Position numbers and translations under genes: made by a program. The notes beneath the pieces were generated by a model. It made no database searches. It was not told the DNA's origin and saw nothing but the letters and a program-made list of their open reading frames with translations. A stretch of DNA of 58,889 nt from Parabacteroides sp. OttesenSCG-928-G21 (lineage in GTDB: Bacteria > Bacteroidota > Bacteroidia > Bacteroidales > Tannerellaceae), in contig JAJDIA010000002.1 in the NCBI GenBank assembly GCA_030266465.1, positions 1 through 58,889 of the forward strand. Reading direction: 5' to 3'. Of this stretch, positions 1-9,192 are shown piece after piece (position 1 is the stretch's first letter; each line of letters begins with the position of its first letter).

Positions 1-375
1 TTCTATTCCGGATTTTTGACACCTTTTCAAAATCATTGCAATGATTTCTGTTTGGCCTTTCATTTTGTCAACGAATCAGTTTTTTGCCTGACATCCTGAT
101 TTTTTCTTGAGCCTTATTTTTGCGTTTCTAATTGAATAGACTCGTATCGGGGTCCGAATAAACGATTCTACGAGGGGCCAAATTGACACTTTGATAGTTG
201 GGGAGAGGGTTTATTGCTTGAGGTGAGATGTTGACAATTTGTAAATATGGATATTCGGTTTTTGTGAGGAGTGGGAGTGAGGATTACAGAAAATCATCAA
301 AAACTATTATTTTAAAACAAAATAGTCTATTTTCGCTGTTATAAATATAGAGGAAATTAAAAAAACAAAAAGATT
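1..375. other. Left-edge non-coding stretch with possible transposase remnant
   Basis: No intact gene is visible. On the minus strand, from about position 120 down to 1, two overlapping frames read like the central part of a DDE transposase: one frame gives a basic KNQDVRQKTDSLTK segment that ends in a stop, and a second gives MKGQTEIIAMILKRCQKSG running off the window. This could be a frameshifted insertion-sequence fragment, but it is short and I cannot name the family. Nearer the first gene, TATTTTCG at 328-335 could be a -7 element for it; no good -33 box precedes it. Confidence 0.25.
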
Positions 376-927
376 ATGGGTCGTCTTACTAATTCCACAG
401 TGCGCAGTGCGCTTGCTATTATTTTAGGTCTTGTATTGGTCTTATGGCCTGAGGTGGCTATTTATTATCTTGTTATAACCATTGGTATACTTTTTATCCT
501 GCCCGGTATTTTTGCCTTATTAGCCTATTTTACCCGAGATAAAGATGTGGAAAATCCCAGAACATTTCCTTTGGAGGCGGCAGGAAGTATTTTGTTTGGC
601 GCTCTGTTGGTTATTATTCCTAACTTTTTTGTAAACACATTGATGTATTTACTCGGCATATTACTACTGATTGCCGGTATTCAACAGCTTGTTTCATTGA
701 TCAGGGCCAGAAAATGGGCATTTGTAAGTTGGGTCTTTTATATTATTCCGGTTTTATTGATACTGGTTGGTATCATTATTTTAAGTAACCCATTTACGGT
801 TGTGTCAAGCACATTTATTGTCTTTGGCGTAGCCTGTATAGTTTATGGTATAAGTGAATTAATCAACGCCTATCGTTTCCGGAAAAGAAATGAATTTACA
901 GATATAACAGATGTTACTGACGTTTAA
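376..927 (+). CDS. HdeD-like (DUF308) inner-membrane protein
   Basis: This encodes a 183-residue protein that is almost entirely hydrophobic, with about six membrane segments (near residues 11-30, 32-53, 68-86, 88-105, 117-140 and 143-163) and a short charged C-terminal tail. The repeated pattern of paired helices with an early WPE motif is typical of the HdeD/DUF308 family, which in enteric bacteria is linked to acid resistance, although the biochemical role is not settled. It stands alone on the plus strand and its last four bases overlap the end of the convergent AraC-type gene. Function here is unknown beyond a membrane location. Confidence 0.75.
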   Translation: MGRLTNSTVRSALAIILGLVLVLWPEVAIYYLVITIGILFILPGIFALLAYFTRDKDVENPRTFPLEAAGSILFGALLVIIPNFFVNTLMYLLGILLLIAGIQQLVSLIRARKWAFVSWVFYIIPVLLILVGIIILSNPFTVVSSTFIVFGVACIVYGISELINAYRFRKRNEFTDITDVTDV

Positions 928-1826
928 GATTTTCGATATTCCATTGGTGAGACTCCCATATGTTTTTTGAAAAACTTCCCGAAAGTGGACTGATCTGAAA
1001 AATTCAGTTGATCAGCCACCTGCTGTATAGTCACATTCGGCATCTTCAATAAGATTTTAGCTTCCGCCATTAATGCTTCGTCAATCCATTTATTGGCCGA
1101 CTTCCCTGTTAATTCTTTGAGTATTAATGAAAGATATTGTGGAGTAATAAATAAATTTTCGGCAAAGAAAGTTACAGCGTGATGCTCCTTCACATGTGTA
1201 AAAAGCAGTTGTAGAAATTGATTCAGTATCTCTTCTTTACGGGAGAGGGTTGGTCGCACTAACATCTCTTGCTTTCCAATTAAAATATTCGCCATTTCCA
1301 ATAAAAAGCCCACAAATGCATTCTGTAAAAGCTCTTTATGAAAAGCATGTGTTCGCTGGCGTATTTTGTCTTGCAAAAGATACAATCCATTTTTAACAAC
1401 AGTTGTTTCTTCCGGTGAAAGCTTCATATGCGGATTATTATGTACCAAAAGATAGTTACTCATAGACGGACTTCGCTTTTGTAGATTCATTTCTTCGGCA
1501 AAAACTTTATCAACCATCATAATAATTGCCTTAAAATCAGAGCTATTATTCCCTGCCTGTAGGACATGCGAAGGCATAACAATCAAAAAATCATTGGCGG
1601 AGAGTTGATACGGAACATAATCAAGGCTAATTTCTGCTTCACCTTGTAAAATAAGAAAAATAAATAGTCCGTTCAATCGTAGAGGAGAAGTATAGTCTGT
1701 TTTCTCCTCTTTATTCTCAAGTAAACAAGCATCAAGTTCCGCTACTCCAAAAACATTTTGGTAAACATCAGAAGTAACGATATATTTATTAATTTCTGCA
1801 ATTTGAATGATTGGAAACTGTGTCAT
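924..1826 (-). CDS. AraC-family transcriptional regulator
   Basis: A 300-residue regulator. The N-terminal half (about residues 20-170) resembles the cupin-like effector-binding fold of AraC proteins (segments such as LRLNGLFIFLILQGEAEIS and LSANDFLIVMPSHVLQ). The C-terminal ~100 residues hold the double helix-turn-helix with the typical ending NFSDQSTFGKFFKKHMGVSP. It probably senses a small molecule and acts on a nearby or distant promoter; the target is not shown by the sequence. It is divergent from the TetR-led efflux operon across a 368-base intergenic region and convergent with the HdeD-like gene. Confidence 0.88.
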   Translation of the reverse strand: MTQFPIIQIAEINKYIVTSDVYQNVFGVAELDACLLENKEEKTDYTSPLRLNGLFIFLILQGEAEISLDYVPYQLSANDFLIVMPSHVLQAGNNSSDFKAIIMMVDKVFAEEMNLQKRSPSMSNYLLVHNNPHMKLSPEETTVVKNGLYLLQDKIRQRTHAFHKELLQNAFVGFLLEMANILIGKQEMLVRPTLSRKEEILNQFLQLLFTHVKEHHAVTFFAENLFITPQYLSLILKELTGKSANKWIDEALMAEAKILLKMPNVTIQQVADQLNFSDQSTFGKFFKKHMGVSPMEYRKS

Positions 1827-2068
1827 AAATATCTTATTTTATAGTTGTATTTTTATCTGCTTTAGCATTTATTTCGTTTTAACCGAAATACTATGGAAGA
1901 AAAAGCCCGGATTAGCCACAAATATATAGACTTTATTTCTATTTTAACCAATCATGTAACATAATAAACCATTTTAGTTTTCAAAATTCACCCCACCTTT
2001 GTATCGGCAAATAGAAAATAATTTATTCTATTCTTTTATACGAAAAAAACTTAACCGGTTTATCGAGT

Positions 2069-2127
2069 GTATTCCGTCATTCGTCGATTAATGACGGCAG
2101 ACAAGCGGATTCAGTTTGAGGGAATAC
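2069..2127. promoter_or_regulatory. Nested inverted repeat, candidate operator of the efflux operon
   Basis: CCGTCATT (2074-2081) pairs with AATGACGG (2090-2097), and an outer GTATTCC (2069-2075) pairs with GGAATAC (2121-2127). The outer right arm lies between the -33 and -7 boxes of the TetR promoter, a usual place for a repressor site. Autoregulation by the TetR protein is inference. Confidence 0.4.
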
Positions 2128-2146
2128 CAAAGTATATATACTTTTG
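2115..2146 (+). promoter_or_regulatory. Bacteroidetes-type promoter of the RND efflux operon
   Basis: TTTG at 2115-2118 and TACTTTTG at 2139-2146 match the -33 and -7 consensus (TTTG, TAnnTTTG) with a 20-nt spacer. Transcription would start near 2153, about 42 bases before the TetR start codon. Confidence 0.7.
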
Positions 2147-2194
2147 CTCTCAAAGATAAAAGTGGATAGGTATGAATGAAGTAAGGTTTCAAAT

Positions 2195-2809
2195 ATGGTT
2201 ATCAGTAAAACAGAAATTATCAAAATTGCATTCGATCAGTTTTCCCATTATGGGATCAAGCGCGTAAGCATGGATGATATTGCCCGGACAGCCGGAATCT
2301 CCAAGCGTACGTTATATGAATTCTTTGATGATAAAGAGACGTTGCTTGTAGAAGGAATAAAGAATACCGGTAGTCATCTATATAAATATCTCCAGGAGCT
2401 TGAGAAGACTTCTTGCACAGCAATTGATGTATTTATTTTGTTTTATGAAGAATTGATGAGGCAACCTCGCTGGTATCATCATAAATTCTACGAGGATCTT
2501 AAGAAATACCCAAAGGCTTTGATATATAAGGAAGAGGAAAAAGCGGCATTTACACAAAAATGTATTGATTTATTTAACAGAGGTATTAAGGAAGGAGTTT
2601 TGAGGGAAGAGGTGAATTTTGAAATTGTTGCCTTACTGGCAAAAGACCAAATAAAGATGATCCATCCGTCGAAAGCCTTTTCAAAACATTCAAATGCAGA
2701 GGTATATAACACAGTATTAGTAACTTTTTTAAGAGGTATATGTACAGAAAAAGGAGTGAGAATTGTAGAAAAATGGATCGCCACAAAAAAAATACACAAT
2801 ATTTCTTGA
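2195..2809 (+). CDS. TetR-family transcriptional regulator of the efflux operon
   Basis: A 204-residue protein with a TetR-type helix-turn-helix in residues ~8-52 (MDDIARTAGISKRTLYEFFD), followed by a divergent all-helical ligand-binding domain. It is the first gene of a co-directional cluster with TolC, adaptor and RND pump; only 34 bases separate it from the TolC gene, so it is probably cotranscribed and acts as local repressor (inference from position, as in many RND operons). The inducing ligand cannot be told from the sequence. Confidence 0.87.
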   Translation: MVISKTEIIKIAFDQFSHYGIKRVSMDDIARTAGISKRTLYEFFDDKETLLVEGIKNTGSHLYKYLQELEKTSCTAIDVFILFYEELMRQPRWYHHKFYEDLKKYPKALIYKEEEKAAFTQKCIDLFNRGIKEGVLREEVNFEIVALLAKDQIKMIHPSKAFSKHSNAEVYNTVLVTFLRGICTEKGVRIVEKWIATKKIHNIS

Positions 2810-2843
2810 ATAATAATCACATAATCATAATAAATCTATTTAA

Positions 2844-4349
2844 ATGAGACGATTAGTATGTAAAACAAAGAGGATGATGACAGTAAGCTTATTACTGTTT
2901 TCTATTGCTCTTCTGCAAGTAAAGGCCCAGGAGGCTACTCCCATTGTCCTTGATTTGGAGAAAGCACTGGAAATAGCGATGAGTGAGAATCCAACCGTTA
3001 AGGTTGCTGATCAGGAAATTGAAAAGAAGCAATATGCAAAAAAAGGCGCATACGCCGCTCTTTTCCCACAAATTAATTTTAGCGCGGATTATAGTCGTAC
3101 ATTGAAAAAACAAGTCATGTATATGGATGGCGCATTCGATATGGGCAGTATGCTTGATCCTGTAGTAGAACCAATCGTAACAGGTATAGACCGAACGCTC
3201 CAGGGAATGGATCCTAACTATGTGCCGGGAACTTTAGGTACAAATATTGCAGGAAGCCAACCCCCTCCAGTTGAGACTACCGGTGGAAATGAAGGGATAT
3301 CCGTTGGACGTGATAATAACTGGAGCTTTGGGTTCAGCTTAGGAATACCGTTGGTTAATGCATCCTTATGGAAAAGTTTATCAATATCAGGTATGGATGT
3401 TGAGTTAGCGATAGAACAAGCCCGTTCTTCTAAAATCGATATGACGAATCAGGTTACAAAGGCTTTCTATGCGGTTATGCTGGCCAACGACTCTTATCGC
3501 GTATTTAAGGACAGCTATGAAAATGCGATGAGCAATTATCTGGATATCAAAAATAAATATGAACAGGGACAAGTAGCAGAGTATGATTTGATTCGTGCCG
3601 ACGTTTCCGTGAAAAATATTGAACCCAATATGCTTCAGGCAGAAAATGCCGTAACACTTGCCAAATGGCAACTGAAAGCGCTTCTGGGAATGGATCTGGA
3701 TATGCCTATAGAATGTGAAGGCAAACTAACCGATTATCAGTCGAATTTATATGGAGAACATCTGTTAGCGGATTATTCATTGGGAGAAAATACCAGTTTG
3801 AGACAATTGGATCTTCAAAAAGGACAGCTTGAGAAAACGTTGACACTGCAAAAGTTCGACTTTCTGCCTACACTTTCGTTAAGCGGCGTGTATAACTGGA
3901 GTGCCATGAATAATGACTTTAAGTTCAGTGAATACAGATGGAATCCTTATTCAATGGTAGGTCTTTCGCTCTCTATTCCTATTTTCTCCGGAGGAAGCAG
4001 GGTACAGAAAATTAATCAGACTAAGGCGACTCTATTTCAAATGGACTTGCAAAGAAGTGACATGGAGCGCAATCTGCAATTGGCAGTTAAGCAGTATCAG
4101 GACAATATGAATACCTGTATCAAACGATTTGATGCGGCGAGAAAAGGAGTAGAACAATCTGAAAGAGGATTTGAAATCGCACAGAAACGCTATGAGACAG
4201 GGGCCGGAACATTGCTGGAAAGAAATGATGCGGAGTTGGCCATGACACAAGCTAAACTTAACTTCAACCAGTCGATTTACGATTATATGGTATCAAAATC
4301 AGATCTGGACAGAATCATTGGGAAATATAACGATAAGATTAGAAAATAA
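2844..4349 (+). CDS. TolC-family outer-membrane efflux channel
   Basis: A 501-residue outer-membrane factor. Residues ~1-28 form a signal peptide (basic start, hydrophobic run, cut after VKAQ). The mature part has two outer-membrane-efflux repeats with long coiled-coil helices, for example the segment near residues 185-275 and the C-terminal helix near 395-490 rich in Q, K, E and A. It forms the trimeric outer-membrane duct for the adaptor and pump encoded directly downstream (gaps of 20 and 16 bases). An extra loop rich in Pro and Gly (about residues 115-155) sits between the first helices. Confidence 0.9.
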   Translation: MRRLVCKTKRMMTVSLLLFSIALLQVKAQEATPIVLDLEKALEIAMSENPTVKVADQEIEKKQYAKKGAYAALFPQINFSADYSRTLKKQVMYMDGAFDMGSMLDPVVEPIVTGIDRTLQGMDPNYVPGTLGTNIAGSQPPPVETTGGNEGISVGRDNNWSFGFSLGIPLVNASLWKSLSISGMDVELAIEQARSSKIDMTNQVTKAFYAVMLANDSYRVFKDSYENAMSNYLDIKNKYEQGQVAEYDLIRADVSVKNIEPNMLQAENAVTLAKWQLKALLGMDLDMPIECEGKLTDYQSNLYGEHLLADYSLGENTSLRQLDLQKGQLEKTLTLQKFDFLPTLSLSGVYNWSAMNNDFKFSEYRWNPYSMVGLSLSIPIFSGGSRVQKINQTKATLFQMDLQRSDMERNLQLAVKQYQDNMNTCIKRFDAARKGVEQSERGFEIAQKRYETGAGTLLERNDAELAMTQAKLNFNQSIYDYMVSKSDLDRIIGKYNDKIRK

Positions 4350-4369
4350 CGATAAAACAGAAATATAAG

Positions 4370-5389
4370 ATGAGAACAACAAGCGTCTTAAAAGTATTAC
4401 CGGTATCCGCTTTAATGCTGATTATTACATCTTGCGCCGGAGATGGCTCCAATGTGGAGACAAAAGATGAAAAAGTGAAAATAAAATTAGAGACTGTACA
4501 TCGTCAGGATGTAGAACAATTGTATGAATTTACTGCAACAGTTGAAGCGAATATATCCAATAATATTGCTCCTCAAAGCCCGGCTCGTATTGAGAAGCTG
4601 CATGTAGAAGTTGGTGACCGCGTAAATGCCGGACAACTATTGGCTACTATGGATGCAACAAACCTGAAACAGACAAAACTACAGTTGGAGAATCAAGAAA
4701 CGGAATTCAAACGTATTGATGAATTGTATAAAATAGGTGGTGTTTCCAAATCGGCTTGGGAAGCACAAAAAACAGGTTTGGATGTCAGTCGTACAATCGT
4801 GAAGAATTTAGAAGAAAACGTTCAGTTGCTAAGTCCTATTTCAGGAATAATAACTGCCCGGAATTATGACAATGGAGATATGTATTCAGGCACGCCTGTT
4901 TACGTTGTTCAACAAATCCGACCGGTAAAACTAATGGTAAATGTCTCTGAGAGCTATTTTACACAGGTAAAAAAAGGGATGGATGTGGACATTCGTTTAG
5001 ATGTATATGGTGATGACGTATTCAATGGCAAAGTGCATTTAATTCACCCGACAATTGATCCGGCTACCCGTACATTCCCGGTAGAGATACGTCTTCCGAA
5101 CAATGACGACAGAGTTCGTCCCGGTATGTTTGCCCGTATAACCATGAATTTTGGAACGGTTCAACACGTGGTGGTATCCGATCAGGCGATTGTTAAACAA
5201 GCCGGTTCAGCAGACAGATTCATTTATGTGTATAAAAACAACGGAACTGTTTCTTATCAAAAAGTAGAATTAGGCAGAAGAATGAATGACCGGTATGAAT
5301 TAATATCCGGTGTAGAAGACGGAGACCAGGTAGCAGTTACCGGTTTGAACCGCTTGACGAATGGTGCAGAAGTTGAAATTGTAAAATAA
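4370..5389 (+). CDS. RND efflux periplasmic adaptor (membrane fusion lipoprotein)
   Basis: A 339-residue HlyD/AcrA-type adaptor. The signal ends in a lipobox with Cys22 (LIITSC), so the protein is lipid anchored. A biotinyl/lipoyl-like hairpin domain (about residues 65-160, with PQSPARIEKLHVEVGDRV at its start) brackets a short coiled coil, followed by a beta-barrel domain (160-255) and a membrane-proximal domain. It bridges the inner-membrane pump and the TolC channel of the same operon. Confidence 0.92.
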   Translation: MRTTSVLKVLPVSALMLIITSCAGDGSNVETKDEKVKIKLETVHRQDVEQLYEFTATVEANISNNIAPQSPARIEKLHVEVGDRVNAGQLLATMDATNLKQTKLQLENQETEFKRIDELYKIGGVSKSAWEAQKTGLDVSRTIVKNLEENVQLLSPISGIITARNYDNGDMYSGTPVYVVQQIRPVKLMVNVSESYFTQVKKGMDVDIRLDVYGDDVFNGKVHLIHPTIDPATRTFPVEIRLPNNDDRVRPGMFARITMNFGTVQHVVVSDQAIVKQAGSADRFIYVYKNNGTVSYQKVELGRRMNDRYELISGVEDGDQVAVTGLNRLTNGAEVEIVK

Positions 5390-5405
5390 GAAAACTGAAT
5401 AAAAT

Positions 5406-8400
5406 ATGAGTATATATAGCGCAGCGGTTAAAAAACCGGTAACTACGGCTCTTATCTTTGTGGCTGTAGTCATTATCGGGATTTTTTCCCTAACACGACT
5501 GGCTGTCGATTTATTACCGGAGATTGAAAGTAATGTCATCCTGGTAATGACGGCCTACCCAGGAGCAAGTTCCTCGGATATAGAGACCAACGTTTCCCGT
5601 CCGCTTGAAAACTCTTTAAATAGCGTAAGCGACTTGAAGAATATCACCTCTATGTCCAGAGAAAATATGTCTATTGTGATGATGGAGTTTGAGTATGGAG
5701 CGGATATAGATGTGGCAACGAATGACGTCCGGGATAATCTGGAAATGGTTAAATCCATGCTTCCTGATGATGCTGAAAGTCCTGTTATTTTCAAATTTGG
5801 TACGGAGAATATCCCCATCTTACTACTCTCTGTTACAGCAGAAGAAAGTACAAATGCCTTATATAAAATATTGGACGACCAGGTAGCCAATCCATTGGCT
5901 CGTATCAGTGGAGTGGGTGCTGTTTCTATTTCAGGAACACCGGTTCGTGAAGTACAAGTATATTGCGACCCCTATAAACTGGAGGCCTATGGCATGACTA
6001 TAGAAGCAATATCATCAATCATCAGCCAGGAAAACAGAAATACGCCTGCCGGTTCTATTGATATTGGTTCCAACACCTATTCTTTACGCGTACAGGGAGA
6101 ATTTACGGATTCCAAACAGCTTCTTGACTTAGTATTAGGTAGCCAGAACGGAAAAACCATTTATCTCCGGGATATAGCCCGTATAGACGATACGGTAGCT
6201 GAACGCGCACAGGAAGTTTATAATAACGGCACACGTGGAGGTATGATCGTTATACAAAAACAGTCCGGCGCAAATTCTGTTAATATTGCAAAGAGTGTAC
6301 ATGCAAAATTACCTGAAATTCAGGCAGGATTACCTTCAGACGTAAAACTTGGCGTAATTGTTGATACCTCTACCAATATTACAAACACAATCAACAGTTT
6401 GATTGAAACAATCATTATAACTTTCTTGATTGTAATGCTTGTTGTATTTGTATTCCTTGGACGTTGGAGAGCTACGTTTATTATTGTATTAACCATCCCG
6501 ATCTCATTGATCGCTGCATTCGCCTATTTGTATGCTTCCGGTAATACATTGAACATTATCTCACTGAGTTCACTCTCTATTGCTATCGGTATGGTGGTGG
6601 ATGATGCGATTGTGGTACTCGAAAATATTACAACACATATTGAACGGGGTAGTAATCCTAAACAGGCAGCCGTACATGCCACGAATGAGGTTTCGCTTTC
6701 TGTAATTGCCTCTACATTGACTATGTTAGCGGTATTCTTACCGTTGACCATGACTTCGGGTATCGCCGGTATTCTGTTTAAACAGTTAGGATGGATCGTT
6801 AGTATTATCATGATCGTATCTACTTTGGCTGCTTTAACATTGACACCGATGTTATCTTCACAGATGCTTCGTCTTAATCTGAAGAAAGGAAAGCTTTATA
6901 TGCTGTTCTTTACTCCGATAGAAAAAGCGCTGGATGCATTAGATCATTTTTATTCCAAATTCTTGCATTGGTCCGTAAGACACAGGAAAACCGTTATCTT
7001 CGGTGCGTTTATGATCTTTGCGGCAGTTATGTTATTAGTACCGACTATAAAAACAGAGTTTTTCCCAACACAGGATAATGCCCGTATTGGTGTAACGATA
7101 GAGTTACCGGTAGGGACACGTCAGGAGATTACCCGCGATTTAGCCGTTCAGATCAACTCCGAATTTACAGAAAAATATCCGGAGATTGACGTGATCAACT
7201 TCTCTGAAGGGCAGGCGGATTCTGATAATACATTTGCACAATTAAGTTCATCCGGTACAAACATTATCAGCTTCAATATCAGTTTGAGCAGTGTGGAAGA
7301 GCGTGAAAGAGGTCTGTTGGAGATTTGTGAGCTGATGCGTAAAGACCTTGACCAGTATTCTGAAATCAAAAAATTCCAGGTACAGGCAGGGGGAAGCACC
7401 GGCGGTATGGGAGGAGAAACCAGTGTGGATATCGAAATCTACGGATATGACTTTGAAGCTACAGATGCAATGGCACAAAACATAGCGGCCAAAATGAGGA
7501 ACTACAAAGTGGTATCACAAGTGGATATCAGCCGTGAAGATTATATCCCGGAATATCAGGTGGATTTCGATCGTGAAAAACTGGCTATCAACGGACTGAA
7601 TGTAACTACCGCTTCCATGTATTTAAGAAACCGTATTAACGGATCTACCGCGTCTCAGTATCGTGAAGAGGGAGATGAATATGATATCCGCGTACGTTAT
7701 GCACCGGAATTCCGTCAGTCTTTGGAAGACATTGAAAACATTATCCTGTATAATGCGATGGGAAATGGTGTTCGCATCCGCGATTTAGGTGTAGTTGTTG
7801 AACGTATGAATCCGCCGACGATTGAGCGTAAAAACCGTGAACGTGTCATTACCGTTTCTGCTATTGTAGCTGCCGACGCTGCACTCAGTGATGTAGTAGC
7901 TGCTGCCAACTCAGAAATGAGAGCGATGCAGATGCCTTCGGACATTACCTGGCAAATTGGTGGTACGTACGAAACGCAACAGGAGACATTTGCCGACCTG
8001 GCCGGATTATCCGTATTAATTATCATTCTGGTATTTATCGTGATGGCGGCACAGTTCGAATCATTGGTCGACCCGTTTGTGATTATGTTCTCTATCCCGT
8101 TTGCGGCGGTAGGGGTAGTCCTTGGGTTATCTATCACGCAGACACCTCTTGGCGTAATGGCATTGATCGGAGCAATCATGTTGCTTGGAATTGTGGTAAA
8201 GAATGGTATCGTATTGATCGACTATACCATCTTATGCCGGGAACGGGGTATGAGTGTGCTTACAGCGGTTGTTACCGCCGGAAAGTCCCGTCTTCGTCCG
8301 GTATTAATGACCACACTGACCACTGTATTAGGTATGCTTCCGTTGGCATTGGGTACCGGTGAAGGTTCGGAAATGTGGCGCTCTATGGGGATGACAGTGG

Positions 8401-8555
8401 CCTGGGGGCTTGCTGTATCAACCATGATTACGTTGGTTATCGTTCCCGTCGTTTACAGTGTATTCGCAGCTAACGGTATCAAACGCAGACGTAGAGCTAT
8501 CAGAAAAAGCGTTATGCGCAAACAGCAAACGCGTCTTGAAATGGTAAATAATTAA
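5406..8555 (+). CDS. RND multidrug efflux transporter (AcrB/MdtB-like, inner membrane)
   Basis: A 1049-residue inner-membrane pump of normal RND length, with twelve membrane helices and two large periplasmic loops. Helix 4 carries the proton-relay motif GMVVDDAIVVLEN near residues 395-407, where the paired Asp residues are expected. This Asp pair fits hydrophobic/amphiphilic (HAE-type) exporters better than metal exporters. It is driven by the proton gradient and acts with the TolC and adaptor genes upstream. Substrate is unknown; drugs, bile salts or fatty acids are plausible for gut Bacteroidales (inference). The C-terminal tail is strongly basic. Confidence 0.93.
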   Translation: MSIYSAAVKKPVTTALIFVAVVIIGIFSLTRLAVDLLPEIESNVILVMTAYPGASSSDIETNVSRPLENSLNSVSDLKNITSMSRENMSIVMMEFEYGADIDVATNDVRDNLEMVKSMLPDDAESPVIFKFGTENIPILLLSVTAEESTNALYKILDDQVANPLARISGVGAVSISGTPVREVQVYCDPYKLEAYGMTIEAISSIISQENRNTPAGSIDIGSNTYSLRVQGEFTDSKQLLDLVLGSQNGKTIYLRDIARIDDTVAERAQEVYNNGTRGGMIVIQKQSGANSVNIAKSVHAKLPEIQAGLPSDVKLGVIVDTSTNITNTINSLIETIIITFLIVMLVVFVFLGRWRATFIIVLTIPISLIAAFAYLYASGNTLNIISLSSLSIAIGMVVDDAIVVLENITTHIERGSNPKQAAVHATNEVSLSVIASTLTMLAVFLPLTMTSGIAGILFKQLGWIVSIIMIVSTLAALTLTPMLSSQMLRLNLKKGKLYMLFFTPIEKALDALDHFYSKFLHWSVRHRKTVIFGAFMIFAAVMLLVPTIKTEFFPTQDNARIGVTIELPVGTRQEITRDLAVQINSEFTEKYPEIDVINFSEGQADSDNTFAQLSSSGTNIISFNISLSSVEERERGLLEICELMRKDLDQYSEIKKFQVQAGGSTGGMGGETSVDIEIYGYDFEATDAMAQNIAAKMRNYKVVSQVDISREDYIPEYQVDFDREKLAINGLNVTTASMYLRNRINGSTASQYREEGDEYDIRVRYAPEFRQSLEDIENIILYNAMGNGVRIRDLGVVVERMNPPTIERKNRERVITVSAIVAADAALSDVVAAANSEMRAMQMPSDITWQIGGTYETQQETFADLAGLSVLIIILVFIVMAAQFESLVDPFVIMFSIPFAAVGVVLGLSITQTPLGVMALIGAIMLLGIVVKNGIVLIDYTILCRERGMSVLTAVVTAGKSRLRPVLMTTLTTVLGMLPLALGTGEGSEMWRSMGMTVAWGLAVSTMITLVIVPVVYSVFAANGIKRRRRAIRKSVMRKQQTRLEMVNN

Positions 8556-8574
8556 TGAGGAAAAACAACATAGT

Positions 8575-8868
8575 ATGAAAGCTGTATTTATATCATTCAA
8601 TCAGGCATATCAATATGCCATTGTACAGATCATGGATCGTAACAACCTGAGGGGTTATACCTACTGGGAAACCGTTCAGGGACGTGGTACGAAAACCGGA
8701 GAGCCTCATTACGGAAGCCACGCGTGGCCTACATTAAACGGCGCCATTCTAACCATGATTGACGCGGAGAAAGTCGATAACTTTTTGAATTTATTACATG
8801 AACTGGACAAGAAAACAGAAGCCCTTGGCTTACGTGCCTTTGTCTGGAATGTTGAAAAATCAATTTGA
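8575..8868 (+). CDS. PII-like small protein at the end of the RND operon
   Basis: A 97-residue protein whose beta-alpha-beta pattern (MKAVFISFNQAYQYAIVQIM, then a central loop, then ILTMIDAEKVDNFLNLLHEL) fits the PII/CutA-type ferredoxin-like fold. The loop at about residues 35-55 (GRGTKTGEPHYGSHAWP) takes the place of the canonical T-loop and is rich in Gly, His and Trp. It starts 19 bases after the pump stop codon and is followed by a strong terminator, so it is part of the efflux operon. PII-like proteins of the DUF3240 type are known in metal-RND operons. A sensing or gating role here is inference. Confidence 0.6.
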   Translation: MKAVFISFNQAYQYAIVQIMDRNNLRGYTYWETVQGRGTKTGEPHYGSHAWPTLNGAILTMIDAEKVDNFLNLLHELDKKTEALGLRAFVWNVEKSI

Positions 8869-8896
8869 TTATAGATAAATAGTTTTTGAATTTTAT

Positions 8897-8927
8897 AAAA
8901 AAGCTGTCCTTTTTGGACAGCTTTTTT
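8897..8927 (+). terminator. Intrinsic terminator of the RND operon
   Basis: A perfect hairpin pairs AAAAAAGCTGTCC with GGACAGCTTTTTT around a short T-rich loop. The run of T on the right end fits termination of the plus-strand operon; the run of A on the left would let it work on the other strand as well. Confidence 0.85.
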
Positions 8928-9083
8928 AGTTTATATTTTCAAAATTCCGAATGATTGACTCTTTTTTTTATTTTTATTTGGCTTTTTGTTTTGCCAGAAA
9001 ATGGAATAGCAAAGCGTAAAGGTATATTTATTACTCATTGTAAAAATGGGATTTTAGGAATGCCGCAAATTGTTAAAGTCATA

Positions 9084-9115
9084 TTTGTATTTACGAATAA
9101 AATATCTTACATTTG
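9084..9115 (+). promoter_or_regulatory. Bacteroidetes-type promoter of rplY
   Basis: TTTG at 9084-9087 and TACATTTG at 9108-9115 are perfect -33 and -7 boxes with a 20-nt spacer. Transcription would begin near 9122, leaving a leader of about 70 bases that might carry regulatory structure. Confidence 0.75.
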
Positions 9116-9192
9116 CACCGCTTTTTGGCCCGTTCGTGTGATGGGAAATTAGAAAGCATATCTAATTTTTAGTAACACAAAAAAATTACAAA

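Larger units (their letters stand above)
1827..2194. other. Divergent AraC/TetR intergenic region
   Basis: This 368-base region separates the two regulators. It holds the TetR operon promoter (2115-2146), a nested inverted repeat just upstream of it (2069-2127), and CAAATATA at 1919-1926, which read on the minus strand is TATATTTG and could be the -7 element for the AraC gene. Its -33 partner is weak. Confidence 0.5.
8869..9192. other. Intergenic region with operon terminator and L25 promoter
   Basis: The region holds the terminator at 8897-8927, the L25 promoter at 9084-9115 and a leader of about 70 bases before the L25 start. A 65-codon open frame at 8955-9152 overlaps the promoter and resembles no family I know; I do not consider it a gene. 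Confidence 0.6.

Noticed and set aside
7715-8179. 154-codon antisense open frame in the RND pump gene
   Set aside because: It is a shadow of the strongly supported pump frame, with low-complexity composition.
8955-9152. 65-codon open frame between the PII-like gene and rplY
   Set aside because: It overlaps the well-formed rplY promoter, is biased by T-rich DNA and resembles no known protein.
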